A DNA stretch of 36,941 nucleotides from Bacteroides gallinarum DSM 18171 = JCM 13658 (GTDB taxonomy: Bacteria > Bacteroidota > Bacteroidia > Bacteroidales > Bacteroidaceae): contig NZ_KB894156.1 in NCBI RefSeq assembly GCF_000374365.1, positions 1-36,941 on the forward strand. The letters run 5' to 3'. How positions within the stretch are numbered: the first letter of the stretch is position 1; each line of letters starts with the position of its first letter. The notes beneath the pieces were generated by a model. That model was not told the origin of the DNA and did no database searches. It saw only the letters and a list, made by a program, of their open reading frames with translations. The translations under genes were made by a program, and so were the position numbers. Positions 9,236 through 16,407 of this stretch are shown here, piece after piece.

Positions 9236-10526
9236 TTTTCAATAACTTTTTTATTTTCAGGCCAATTTTTTCTGCTAATATAACAGGTACAGCATTTCCT
9301 ATTTGCTTAAAAGCTGCACTTCGGCTTCCCTCAAAGAAGAAATCATCAGGAAACGATTGTATTCTAGCTGCTTCTCTTATTGTTATTGAACGAACATTCT
9401 CTAAAGTAGGAGTTTCGTTGGGATATATATAGTAATGTCCATCCATCGCAATGTGAGCCACAACGGTATGACAAACTCCATTGGGATCAACGACACAAAA
9501 ACGATTACAAAAAGATTCTTTATTTTTATGTTTTTGTAAGGCTGGATCGAGTTTTGCATAATTAAGCCTTTTACCTGTTTTCCACATCAATACAGCTTGT
9601 CTATATATTTCCCTATCATTATCATTTGTTGGTCTTGCAATATGTTGAGTCGTAAAATTAAGAACACCTCTTATTGCTGTTTTCCTAAGATACTCCATTT
9701 CCTCCAAGGGTTTTGTATATTCAACAATACCACATAATTCACCTTCTCCAGCTTTTCTTTCAGGAAGATCACAAAACAAATCTTTCATTATAGAATATGG
9801 CATATCTTCTTTTTCAAGGGTTGGATAGTTATAAGTTGTAGGAATATCACTTCCTGAACGAATTATTTTCCAACCAACAATGATAATCCTATGTCTTTTT
9901 TGTAAGACACCATGCTCAGACGCAATTTGTTCAACCGGTTCCATTTTATATCCTAGGTCATTGACCAGTCTCTGTAAGTCTCTGAACGGTTCACCTTTTT
10001 TGGCTGTTTTAATTCCAAGAACATTTTCAAAAACAAACATTTCCGGACTGTATCGCTTCAGAAATTCCACATAAAATTTATATAAATCATTTCGTGGATC
10101 ATCTTCAATTTTTTTTCCTAGTCTAGCTCGTCCGGCAATCGAATATGCTTGACAAGGGGGACCTCCAATTATAATATCGACCTTTTGACCTTTGCACAGT
10201 CTATCAACTTTTTTAAAAATCCCATCAATAGTTTCTTTACCTATTGCTTCTTGAATAACTGTGTCAATAACTTCTTTTGGCACTTGATTCCACAACCAAG
10301 CGCCATCAGTTTTTTCTTTCTTTGTCCTTAAATATTGTTCATATATTGATAGTTTATTATTTGCTTTTAAGTAATGGTACGCAGCACGTGTTTTTAAGGT
10401 ATCACATGCATAATGATCCATTTCTATATGAGCTATCGGTTCAAAGCCAGCTCTAATAAAACCTTCAGACAAGCCACCAGCTCCAGCAAATAAATCTATA
10501 AACTTATAATTCTTATTTTGATTCAT
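9216..10526 (-). CDS. dcm: DNA cytosine-5 methyltransferase
   Basis: A 436-residue C5-cytosine methyltransferase with the canonical motif order: motif I FIDLFAGAGGLSEGF, motif IV IIGGPPCQAYSIAGRAR with the catalytic PCQ Cys, motif VI FVFENVLGI, motif VIII EHGVLQKRHRIIIVG and motif X QIGNAVPVILAEKIG. It transfers a methyl group from SAM to C5 of cytosine, presumably marking self DNA for the associated restriction proteins. The target-recognition region lies between VIII and X and its site cannot be read from sequence. It is the first gene of the overlapping block, with a leader of about 65 bp that carries a motif shared with the XRE gene upstream. The gene name is used in the general sense; the site need not be CCWGG. 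Confidence 0.95.
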   Translation of the reverse strand: MNQNKNYKFIDLFAGAGGLSEGFIRAGFEPIAHIEMDHYACDTLKTRAAYHYLKANNKLSIYEQYLRTKKEKTDGAWLWNQVPKEVIDTVIQEAIGKETIDGIFKKVDRLCKGQKVDIIIGGPPCQAYSIAGRARLGKKIEDDPRNDLYKFYVEFLKRYSPEMFVFENVLGIKTAKKGEPFRDLQRLVNDLGYKMEPVEQIASEHGVLQKRHRIIIVGWKIIRSGSDIPTTYNYPTLEKEDMPYSIMKDLFCDLPERKAGEGELCGIVEYTKPLEEMEYLRKTAIRGVLNFTTQHIARPTNDNDREIYRQAVLMWKTGKRLNYAKLDPALQKHKNKESFCNRFCVVDPNGVCHTVVAHIAMDGHYYIYPNETPTLENVRSITIREAARIQSFPDDFFFEGSRSAAFKQIGNAVPVILAEKIGLKIKKLLKNEDRLR

Positions 10527-10565
10527 TTATTTCTTTATTTTACATACTAAAAAATTATGGCATAA

Positions 10566-10578
10566 ACGCCAACTTATA
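10566..10578 (-). promoter_or_regulatory. Candidate control motif upstream of the methyltransferase
   Basis: The minus strand reads TATAAGTTGGCGT about 40 bp before the methyltransferase ATG. A near-identical TATAAGTTTGCGT (12 of 13 bases) lies just before the XRE regulator gene at 11088-11100. A shared site at both regulated starts is what a C-protein-like regulator would need. The motif also resembles a -7 element. Inferred from similarity alone. Confidence 0.4.
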
Positions 10579-10592
10579 CATTGTATAGTTCA

Positions 10593-10835
10593 TTAATATT
10601 GCGTAGTAGCAAACATTTTTGCAAGCATAGTTTCAAGTTCATGAATCAACGAGTGATCTGTATCCATACACACCTTCTCGCCAACTGTCTAATCTTGATA
10701 AATATACTATATCTCTAGCCTAACTACCATCACAGCAAAACATATCCATTTTGAACTCTTTGGTCATTTTTTTTGCAGACTTTCAGGATATGTATTTGTC
10801 TTGCCATAACAAGTTATAATGAATGTATTTGCCAT
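10593..10835 (-). pseudogene. Decayed copy of the small gene found intact at 15,987-16,229
   Basis: Reading the minus strand gives MANTFIITCYGKTNTYPES, matching MAKTFTITYYGKTKEYPES of the intact 80-residue protein. A one-base loss in a run of A shifts the frame after LQKK. Further on MTKEF...MFCCDGS matches MIKEF...MLCCDGS, then a TAG interrupts. After another frame change GEKVCMDTD and MLAKMFATTQ match GEKECIDTE and MIERMFTTQ. It lies between the XRE regulator (3' end at 10842) and the methyltransferase, so it was once part of that operon. Function of the family is unknown. Confidence 0.85.
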
Positions 10836-10841
10836 AACATA

Positions 10842-11063
10842 TCAATATTTTGATGTGGTTGTTAGTTTTGTACCAACAAGCAGGTCTCTAATATCAACCT
10901 CTAAAAGTTGTGCAATTTGTTCCAATGTCAGTAAATCTGGTTGAGTAGTATTCTGACACCACTTACTTACTGTGCACGTAGACTTTCCTAACTGATCTGC
11001 CAACCATTTACCTGTTTTTTTTTGTTCTACCAGAACTACTTTAATTCTATTAAGGTTGCTCAT
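10842..11063 (-). CDS. XRE-family regulator, candidate control (C) protein
   Basis: A 73-residue protein that is almost entirely one helix-turn-helix domain: VVLVEQKKTGKWLADQLGK, then STCTVSKWCQN as the recognition helix region, then LLTLEQIAQLLEVDIRDLL. Size and fold match control proteins that time expression of restriction-modification genes. The start MSNLNRIK at 11063 was chosen over 11093 because a TAAGTTTG -7-like element lies at 11091-11098. It is the first gene of the minus-strand cassette. Direct evidence for which promoters it binds is lacking; the motif shared with the methyltransferase leader is suggestive. Confidence 0.82.
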   Translation of the reverse strand: MSNLNRIKVVLVEQKKTGKWLADQLGKSTCTVSKWCQNTTQPDLLTLEQIAQLLEVDIRDLLVGTKLTTTSKY

Positions 11064-11087
11064 ATATCTTTTATTTATTAAACTAAC

Positions 11088-11100
11088 ACGCAAACTTATA
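11088..11100 (-). promoter_or_regulatory. Promoter and candidate operator of the XRE regulator
   Basis: The minus strand reads TATAAGTTTGCGT. TAAGTTTG fits the Bacteroides -7 consensus TAnnTTTG, about 28 bp before the chosen ATG. The same 13-mer with one change precedes the methyltransferase gene, so it may also be the binding site of the XRE protein. No clear -33 TTTG is seen. Confidence 0.5.
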
Positions 11101-11381
11101 TAATTCTGCCAATAATAAAAAATTTAATACTATAAATCTTCTAACTTCTGCTTGAATTTAATATTACCAAAGTTCTTTATTTATTCAATGTGAAAACTAC
11201 CGGCAGACTTGCTTCGTATCTGTGATACCAGGCAAGTTTCAGCCGACAGGTTCATACAACCATGCAGATAAATCAGGGCTGTTGCCAAAGACAGAGCTTT
11301 TAAGGTTACGCTGCTCTTCACTTCAAAGGCTCTGACATTGGTAACTGATTTTCGATAACATGTCTGAAAACGCAAACAAGC

Positions 11382-11428
11382 AGGTCGTTCCGATGATGCA
11401 GGCTAAAGCTTGCATTCTGGAACGGCCT
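11382..11428. repeat. Imperfect hairpin in the repeat spacer
   Basis: AGGTCGTTCC (11382-11391) faces GGAACGGCCT (11419-11428), with inner ATGCA and TGCAT arms. It lies between the two 177-bp repeats and directly precedes a longer hairpin that also carries a GTTCC/GGAAC core. Confidence 0.6.
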
Positions 11429-11455
11429 ATATCCTTGAATACCCGTCTAAAATAC

Positions 11456-11508
11456 AGGCATGTTGTTCCGACAGTTCGTATTTCATGCGAAGCCGGAACA
11501 ACATGCCT
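11456..11508. repeat. Perfect 15-bp inverted repeat
   Basis: AGGCATGTTGTTCCG (11456-11470) and CGGAACAACATGCCT (11494-11508) are perfectly complementary around a 23-base loop. There is no following T-run, so it is not an obvious terminator. It could be a recombinase or relaxase site or part of a structured RNA. Confidence 0.75.
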
Positions 11509-11790
11509 TATGCTACGGAAACTAACCGGCTGACTTGCTTCGTATCCCGATACCAGGCAAGTTTCACCCGACAGGTTCATGCAATCATGCAGATAAATCA
11601 GGACAATTGCCAAAGACAGAGCCTTTAAGGTTACGCTGCTCTTCACTTCAAAGGCTCTGACATTGGCAACTGGTTACCGGTGGTTTGTCTGAAAACGGAT
11701 ACTATGCTCCTTAGAAATCTTTGAATACTGAATATCAGGAAATCATTGGAGCATCATAGCCGGAACCGTTTCTTATGTGCAAAGGTACTT

Positions 11791-11832
11791 CGGACTGGAG
11801 AAACGCCAAGTGACGCTTGCGCTTCCAGTCGG
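11791..11832. repeat. Third imperfect hairpin
   Basis: CGGACTGGA...CGCCAAG (11791-11810) faces CTTGCGCTTCCAGTCGG (11816-11832) around a 5-base loop, with a bulge. Together with the two hairpins upstream it makes 11.38-11.83 kb rich in structure but without a credible gene. Confidence 0.55.
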
Positions 11833-11972
11833 AGGACTTGACGGCAGCCTTCCGCAAATTTTCTCATACCTCAAAAATTTGGGTATTCCGTCTGCATTCT
11901 CTGACTTCACACTTGTCTTTTTCTCCCTTTGGTCCGCAGTCACGGATGCACATAAAACGGTTTTTCCCAACC

Positions 11973-12068
11973 ATGAAGCTCAATGAGCTTTACCAAAGGG
12001 AAAAGAACTGGAACTTCAAAATCAAGTGTTATGCAAGCAAGAAGAATGGGTATCAAACAATCTTTTAA
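11973..12068 (+). CDS. Possible 31-residue small protein or gene remnant
   Basis: ATG to TAA encodes MKLNELYQREKNWNFKIK and a polar, lysine- and tyrosine-rich tail. Composition is protein-like and it immediately precedes the DUF2958 gene on the same strand. I do not recognise it. It could be the start of a longer gene cut short, or chance. Confidence 0.3.
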   Translation: MKLNELYQREKNWNFKIKCYASKKNGYQTIF

Positions 12069-12092
12069 TTTTTTACTGATATGTGCAGATTG

Positions 12093-12440
12093 ATGACAAC
12101 ACAACTGGCGGAAGCTCTGGAGGGTTATCCGCTCTTTTCCCAGGACGGCAAGGGAAAAGAGGCTGTTTGTCGTGCGATTTTTGCCCTTGGTTCTGTAAGG
12201 TGGTTTATCCTTGAAGGAAACAGGGAGGATGACGATGTGATTCTATTCGGTATCGTAGTCGGACTCATGGAGGATGAATACGGGTATATTTCCCTCAATG
12301 AGCTTTCAGATGTGGAGCTTGACCTGAGTGCTCAGGGGCTTGGCAAGCTTCAGGTAAGACAGCAGCAGAACTTTAAGCCGGTTCCGCTGAAACAGATTCA
12401 GGACAGCAGACTTCAGGACTTTCTTGCAAGGTTTGAATAG
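12093..12440 (+). CDS. DUF2958 family protein
   Basis: A protein of 115 residues from MTTQLAEAL (an ATG four codons upstream at 12081 is also possible). The core WFILEGNREDDDVILFGIV followed by EDEYGYISLNEL matches the DUF2958 pattern, in which an aromatic/acidic segment precedes FGxV.G....E.GYFSL.EL. DUF2958 proteins are small accessory proteins common on plasmids and integrative elements; their role is unknown. It is the first clear gene of the mobile-element segment that runs to 16.2 kb, followed by an inverted repeat GCCGGTC/GACCGGC at 12461-12491. Confidence 0.7.
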   Translation: MTTQLAEALEGYPLFSQDGKGKEAVCRAIFALGSVRWFILEGNREDDDVILFGIVVGLMEDEYGYISLNELSDVELDLSAQGLGKLQVRQQQNFKPVPLKQIQDSRLQDFLARFE

Positions 12441-12539
12441 GCTGTATGAAAACAGAAGTGGCCGGTCCTATCCGTCACGGACAAGACCGGCTGCTTATTA
12501 TAGCAGGTAAATGAAAACAAAACTATAATTGTATGGTAA

Positions 12540-12923
12540 ATGGAAAATTGTCGTAATATTTTTAATATCTCTGTCCGGCATGGGTGGAGCGTTTCTATGG
12601 AAAACATAGATGGAATCCGGTATCTCAATTTCAGGAGGAAGACTTCGAGCGGTGTACCGTTCTGCTTTACCATTGAAGCCGGTGACGGTACAGCCGGCTG
12701 CATAGCAAAAGGAATATTCTCTTTCGTCAGTGCCGTTGTTCCTGAACAATGTGCAAGGGAATGGATGATTCAGTCGGGAGCAATGGAGCCATCGGAGTTC
12801 CTTCAGGCCGTGTCCGACATGGAGGATGTCAGGCTAAGGGCAAGGCTGCTGGCTCTTGAACTTGCAGCTATGAATGCCAAATGTAATCTTTTGGATACCA
12901 TTCCATGGGACAGACTGAACTAA
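12540..12923 (+). CDS. Hypothetical protein of a Bacteroides mobile element
   Basis: A 127-residue protein; an internal Met (MENIDGIRYL, 12597) could be the true start. The N-terminal half looks like a beta-rich domain (RYLNFRR, GVPFCFTIEAGDG). The C-terminal half is helical and acidic (EPSEFLQAVSDMEDVR, LALELAAMNAK). I recognise no catalytic motif. It is co-oriented with the DUF2958 gene about 100 bp upstream and convergent with the HTH gene, whose 3' end it overlaps by about 4 bp. The codon pattern is consistent with a real gene. Confidence 0.6.
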   Translation: MENCRNIFNISVRHGWSVSMENIDGIRYLNFRRKTSSGVPFCFTIEAGDGTAGCIAKGIFSFVSAVVPEQCAREWMIQSGAMEPSEFLQAVSDMEDVRLRARLLALELAAMNAKCNLLDTIPWDRLN

Positions 12924-13141
12924 CGGTGTTTCTTACGCTTGCGGCCACGTTTTGGCAGACCGGTTTCCTTGTAGGCTATCAGGTCAGTTCCTCTGAACAC
13001 CCTTTTTGACTTGTCAGGTATCTTCAGGAAAGCCAGCGGCTTTTCCAGGTAACGGATATAGGCATAGATGGTGCAGCGGTGAACACCCAGGTAGCGTGCT
13101 GCCTCCTTCACTGAATATGTCTTTTCGGGAACGACTTTCAT
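12920..13141 (-). CDS. Excisionase-like helix-turn-helix protein
   Basis: A 73-residue protein with an HTH_17/MerR-type motif, YSVKEAARYLGVHRCTIYAYI, then a wing-like segment (LKIPDKSKRVFRGTDL) and a very basic end, RGRKRKKHR. Proteins of this size and shape act as recombination directionality factors or local regulators on mobile elements. Its promoter region carries the TGTCAACG repeats at 13.2-13.6 kb, which could be its binding sites; that link is inferred. Confidence 0.72.
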   Translation of the reverse strand: MKVVPEKTYSVKEAARYLGVHRCTIYAYIRYLEKPLAFLKIPDKSKRVFRGTDLIAYKETGLPKRGRKRKKHR

Positions 13142-13205
13142 TATATCTCATGCTGGTTATTCTTTCGTTTATGCTATGATGTAAAGGTAAACACTTGATT
13201 ATTAG

Positions 13206-13600
13206 CTGTCAATACGTCAAATATGGGATTATTTCGGAGATTGTGGGAATACGATGGATTATGTGTTACCATCATATTCAATACGGCTGGACTAAGGCGG
13301 TTGATGGTAAATCTGTTTTTACGGAAATAAGGAAGGCATATATTTGATGGTTGACAGCGTTGACAGCAAATCCAATGAAAATCCGGCATAAGGTCAGTCT
13401 GGGAAACTGCTGTAATACAACATATTATATTCTTTCTGATTTTTCTTATAAAGAATAGAGTATTATAATGTGTCAACGTTTGGCTATGGATTTTTAGCGG
13501 ACTGAAAATTGTGGCTACACTTGTCAACGTTTGTCAACGTATGATTTCTATGTGAAGTATCTGATACACTGACAGATACTCTCTGTCAACACTGTCACCA
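13206..13600. repeat. Cluster of TGTCAAC(G) repeats, iteron-like
   Basis: Copies of TGTCAAC occur in pairs. On the minus strand GCTGTCAACGCTGTCAAC is at about 13350-13367. On the plus strand there is a single TGTCAACGTTTGG near 13471, a pair TGTCAACGTTTGTCAACG at about 13522-13539 and a pair CTGTCAACACTGTCACC near 13582. An AT-rich stretch (13417-13470) lies between them. The spacing of about 9-10 bp within pairs puts copies on the same face of the helix. The region 13.14-13.90 kb contains no credible gene. It may be a replication origin or a regulator binding array. Confidence 0.65.
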
Positions 13601-13903
13601 TTGAAACGGGTGCATTTTATTATCTGAAAACATCTGATGCGAAAGGGATACATGGTTATCCCAATGTACCATTACAGCCACAGGTTTGTTCAGCATGCCT
13701 CTGCAGATATTTTTTTGCAAAGGTATCTCCGGCATTGCAAACGTCAAACACAGGGCTGAAAATCTTCCTCAAACGGGGTTGAGCGTATTTTCAGCTTTCC
13801 TTGAAGTTTGCCTTATTGAATGCCTGCGCTTCTGAGAACTGCAAAAAATATCCTTCGGGCAAGCTGAAAAACTTGCTGACAGAAGGGAAAAAAATCAGAG
13901 CGT

Positions 13904-14464
13904 ATGGTACAGATGGACGAAAGCATCAGAAAGCAGTTGGAAAAACCACAGACATGGTTCTGCAAGTATTTTCCCAAACGTATTCAGAATGTGGGCGAGA
14001 AGGAAATCGCCGACAGACAGTTGGTTTATGACTTCAAGGACGGAAGGTCTCATGAAGCGGTGGCACAGATGACGGCAGCAAGAATGATTGAGGAACACGG
14101 CAGCGGATGCTCAAAGTTGGTATTCATTCCGGTTCCGGCATCATCAGTAAGAAAGAATGAAATCCGGTATATGGACTTCTGCAAAAGGGTATGTGAACTC
14201 ACCGGAGCGATAAACGGATATGACCATGTAAGGGTATGCGGAGAAAGACTTGCTATTCATGAAAACCGTAAGGCTGAAAAGGAAATCAGAAAGGTGAGCA
14301 TCATCGAGTTTGATGAAGAGTGGTTCAAGGACAAGGCAGTCATAGTCTTCGATGATGTGATAACACGTGGAATCAGCTTCGGAATGTATGCGAATCAGCT
14401 GGAGAGTTTCGGAGCGAATGTCATTGAAGGCATCTTCCTTGCAAGGACTCATTATAAAGTATAG
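13904..14464 (+). CDS. Phosphoribosyltransferase-like protein
   Basis: A 186-residue protein (start at 13904, or at 13913, MDESIRKQ). VIVFDDVITRGISFG near residue 145 is the PRPP-binding signature of type I phosphoribosyltransferases (four hydrophobic residues, DD, then TRGxS). KLVFIPVPASS near residue 70 corresponds to the strand-loop seen before it in ComF-like members. The natural substrate is unknown. Four bases separate it from a SLOG-family gene, so the two are probably one operon acting on the same nucleotide. PRTase/SLOG partnerships have been proposed in nucleotide-based conflict systems. It could alternatively serve base salvage for the element. Confidence 0.8.
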   Translation: MVQMDESIRKQLEKPQTWFCKYFPKRIQNVGEKEIADRQLVYDFKDGRSHEAVAQMTAARMIEEHGSGCSKLVFIPVPASSVRKNEIRYMDFCKRVCELTGAINGYDHVRVCGERLAIHENRKAEKEIRKVSIIEFDEEWFKDKAVIVFDDVITRGISFGMYANQLESFGANVIEGIFLARTHYKV

Positions 14465-14468
14465 AACT

Positions 14469-14957
14469 ATGAACGGAATATTATCAGACAAATCAAAGTC
14501 ACTGGCTTTCACGGGACACAGAACTGTTCCCGTAGAAAGACAGAATGAAATAAGGGCACGGCTTGTTGAAGCCGTGTCGCTTGCATGCAGGTCAGGTATA
14601 ACCTGCTTCTACTCAGGTATGGCCATGGGATTTGATATGATGGCCGCTGAGACTGTATTGTCACTGAAGGGAAGGTATCCGGATATACGGCTCATTGCCG
14701 TTGTTCCTTTCAGAAGACAGAGCTACCGGTGGCCGTCAATTGAGAAGGAACGCCATCAGAGAATAATTTCCCAGGCTGACCAAGTTATCATATTGAGTGA
14801 ACACTATTTCAAAGGATGTCTTCTAAGACGCAATGACTTCATGCTGGAGCATTCATGTGGCGTGATAGCCTTTTATGACGGCAAACCTTATGGTGGGACA
14901 TTCTATACCTGCAGAGAGGCAGTGAAGAAAGGCATGGACATAGTAAATCTGTACTGA
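14469..14957 (+). CDS. SLOG-domain (DUF1273/YpsA-like) protein
   Basis: A protein of 162 residues from MNGILSDKSK; the start four bases after the upstream stop was chosen over 14367 because the longer frame would overlap the PRTase. SLAFTGHRTVP at the N-terminus, FYSGMAMGFDMMAAE near residue 50 and IIAFYDGKPYGGTFYT-like sequence near the end match the YpsA/DUF1273 branch of the SLOG Rossmannoid superfamily. That superfamily includes DprA, LOG and TIR-associated nucleotide-sensing proteins. It likely binds or cleaves a nucleotide ligand made or altered by the PRTase. Specificity is unknown. Confidence 0.83.
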   Translation: MNGILSDKSKSLAFTGHRTVPVERQNEIRARLVEAVSLACRSGITCFYSGMAMGFDMMAAETVLSLKGRYPDIRLIAVVPFRRQSYRWPSIEKERHQRIISQADQVIILSEHYFKGCLLRRNDFMLEHSCGVIAFYDGKPYGGTFYTCREAVKKGMDIVNLY

Positions 14958-15072
14958 AAACCAGTCCGGATTATAGTGAAAATATTGTACAAAACAGATG
15001 TGCAATTTTCTTGCATATCTCATTTATTATGCTTATATTTAGATAGTTAAACAAGTTATAAGAGGTAGTTTT

Positions 15073-15966
15073 ATGAACAATATCTACAACCGATACATTT
15101 GGCTGTTGCATACAGTCTATCAGGAAAGAAAGGTCACTTTTGAAAGGCTTTGTGAGATATGGAAGCACCATTTCCTGTACAATGGAAAGCCGTTGAGTCT
15201 GCGCACATTCCATCATCACAGAAAGATGATTGAGGAGAACTTCGACATAGTCATTGCGTGCAACAGAAAGGACTATACATACTATATTCAGAATCTGGAT
15301 GAAATACTCGGTGACAGTTACCGCAACTGGCTGTTCAACAGCCGTATCATTGATGTGGCTCTGAAAAGCAGTCCGTGTCTGTTCCATCGTGTCGTACTGC
15401 CTGACATGTCAAGTGGTATTGAATACCTGCCGGATATATCGGAGTGTATAAGCGATGGGCATGAGCTGTACATATTCTACACGAATGACAAGGGCAATGA
15501 AGTGGAAGGCCGTTTCCGACCGGAAGGTTTGAAGCTGTTCCATAACCGCTGGTATCTGCTCGGATACAGGAACGGATCAGAGTTCTGTGCTGTTCCTCTT
15601 AATGCACTGACAAGAATCTATCTCAGCGGAAACAGGTTTCAGACTGACTGCAGATTTTCGCTGGCGACTCGTCTTTCAGACTCCATTGGTGTTGTAGCTC
15701 CGACCGGACAACAGCCGGAAGAGGTTACTCTAAGGGCTTACGGTCCATTTGCAGATTATCTGAGAAAACATCCTTTCCACCATTCACAGGTAGAAAGGAA
15801 TGATATGGGGAGTTTCACTTCATTTGATTACACACTTCTTGTGACTGACGAACTGGTAGATGAAATCCTGGCTCTCGGTGATAAGGTGGAGATTGCTTAT
15901 CCGGAAAAATTGAGAATGAAACTGCTTCAGAAGATTGGGCGTATCAGAAACAGGTATGCAACATAG
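15073..15966 (+). CDS. WYL-domain transcriptional regulator
   Basis: A 297-residue protein with an N-terminal winged-helix region (LHTVYQERKVTFERLCEIW, LSLRTFHHHRKMI) and a central WYL domain: ELYIFYTNDKGNEVEGRF, then GLKLFHNRWYLLGYR around residue 160, then a WCX-like C-terminal extension (YPEKLRMKLLQKIG). WYL proteins bind nucleic-acid or nucleotide ligands and often control phage-defence genes. It follows the PRTase/SLOG pair by about 115 bp on the same strand, with its own possible promoter (TATATTTAG near 15033). Control of the neighbouring nucleotide-related genes is plausible but unproven. Confidence 0.88.
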   Translation: MNNIYNRYIWLLHTVYQERKVTFERLCEIWKHHFLYNGKPLSLRTFHHHRKMIEENFDIVIACNRKDYTYYIQNLDEILGDSYRNWLFNSRIIDVALKSSPCLFHRVVLPDMSSGIEYLPDISECISDGHELYIFYTNDKGNEVEGRFRPEGLKLFHNRWYLLGYRNGSEFCAVPLNALTRIYLSGNRFQTDCRFSLATRLSDSIGVVAPTGQQPEEVTLRAYGPFADYLRKHPFHHSQVERNDMGSFTSFDYTLLVTDELVDEILALGDKVEIAYPEKLRMKLLQKIGRIRNRYAT

Positions 15967-15986
15967 AAATCTGCAATTGTAGAATA

Positions 15987-16229
15987 TTATTTTTGAGTAG
16001 TAAACATTCGCTCAATCATTGCTTCAAGTTCAGGACCCAATGGACGTTCTGTGTCTATACACTCCTTCTCACCGGCAACCAGGTCTCCATATATATTCCT
16101 GTAGCGTTCAGCTTCACTGCCATCACAGCAAAGCATAGCTGTCTCAAACTCCTTAATCATTTTCTTACGCTGGCTCTCTGGATATTCCTTAGTCTTACCA
16201 TAATAGGTAATAGTAAATGTTTTTGCCAT
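15987..16229 (-). CDS. Conserved small protein of unknown function, intact paralogue
   Basis: An 80-residue protein beginning MAKTFTITYYGKTKEYPES, with a charged middle (KKMIKEFETAMLCCDGSEAE, ERYRNIY) and an acidic end (ERPLGPELEAMIERMF). No known domain is recognised. A broken copy lies at 10593-10835 next to the restriction regulator. A promoter-like TATTTTTG lies at 16292-16299. It is convergent with the WYL gene. Two copies within 6 kb in defence-related settings suggest the family travels with such genes. Confidence 0.75.
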   Translation of the reverse strand: MAKTFTITYYGKTKEYPESQRKKMIKEFETAMLCCDGSEAERYRNIYGDLVAGEKECIDTERPLGPELEAMIERMFTTQK

Positions 16230-16291
16230 AATCATAGGATTTATTTGTTTTACCCTTGTTTGTTTATAATCATTATCACTATACTAATATA

Positions 16292-16299
16292 CAAAAATA
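16292..16299 (-). promoter_or_regulatory. -7 element of the 80-residue protein gene
   Basis: The minus strand reads TATTTTTG, fitting TAnnTTTG, about 63 bp before the ATG at 16229. Confidence 0.45.
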
Positions 16300-16407
16300 T
16301 TCTGATAATCAGAAATTTAACAACAAAAATCGCAAGAAATTAATTATAAATTTCAGCTTTACAAGTAAGCATTGTATATTAATTAAACGTTGTACTTTTG
16401 TATAAAT

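Larger units (their letters stand above)
11196..11697. repeat. 177-bp imperfect direct repeat (11196-11372 and 11521-11697)
   Basis: Two copies start near AACTACCGGCAGACTTGC and AACTAACCGGCTGACTTGC and both end at GTCTGAAAACG, exactly 325 bp apart. They share long identical blocks such as GGTTACGCTGCTCTTCACTT. Apparent short reading frames in both strands follow the repeat and do not resemble proteins. Copies and spacer look non-coding, more GC-rich than the cassette on the left. This is the main content of the gene-free stretch from 11.1 to 11.97 kb. It may be a duplicated element end or recombination target. Confidence 0.85.

Noticed and set aside
225..11063. BREX, DISARM or type I restriction system
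   Set aside because: No PglZ, BrxC, DrmA/B, HsdR or HsdS homologue is seen; the gene set fits the GHKL/Z1 class instead.
11181..11646. Two similar minus-strand frames of 64 and 107 codons
   Set aside because: They resemble each other only because they lie in the two copies of the 177-bp direct repeat. Translations are Cys/Ser/Leu-rich with no known domain.
11773..11986. 65-69 codon frames on both strands
   Set aside because: They overlap one another across a hairpin-rich stretch and look like chance frames.
13174..13527. 117-codon minus-strand frame
   Set aside because: It spans the TGTCAACG repeat region and has low-complexity translation without a domain; the region is better explained as regulatory or origin DNA.
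13206..13600. Possible CRISPR array
   Set aside because: Repeat units are only about 8 bp, occur in both orientations and lack regular unique spacers; no cas genes are present.
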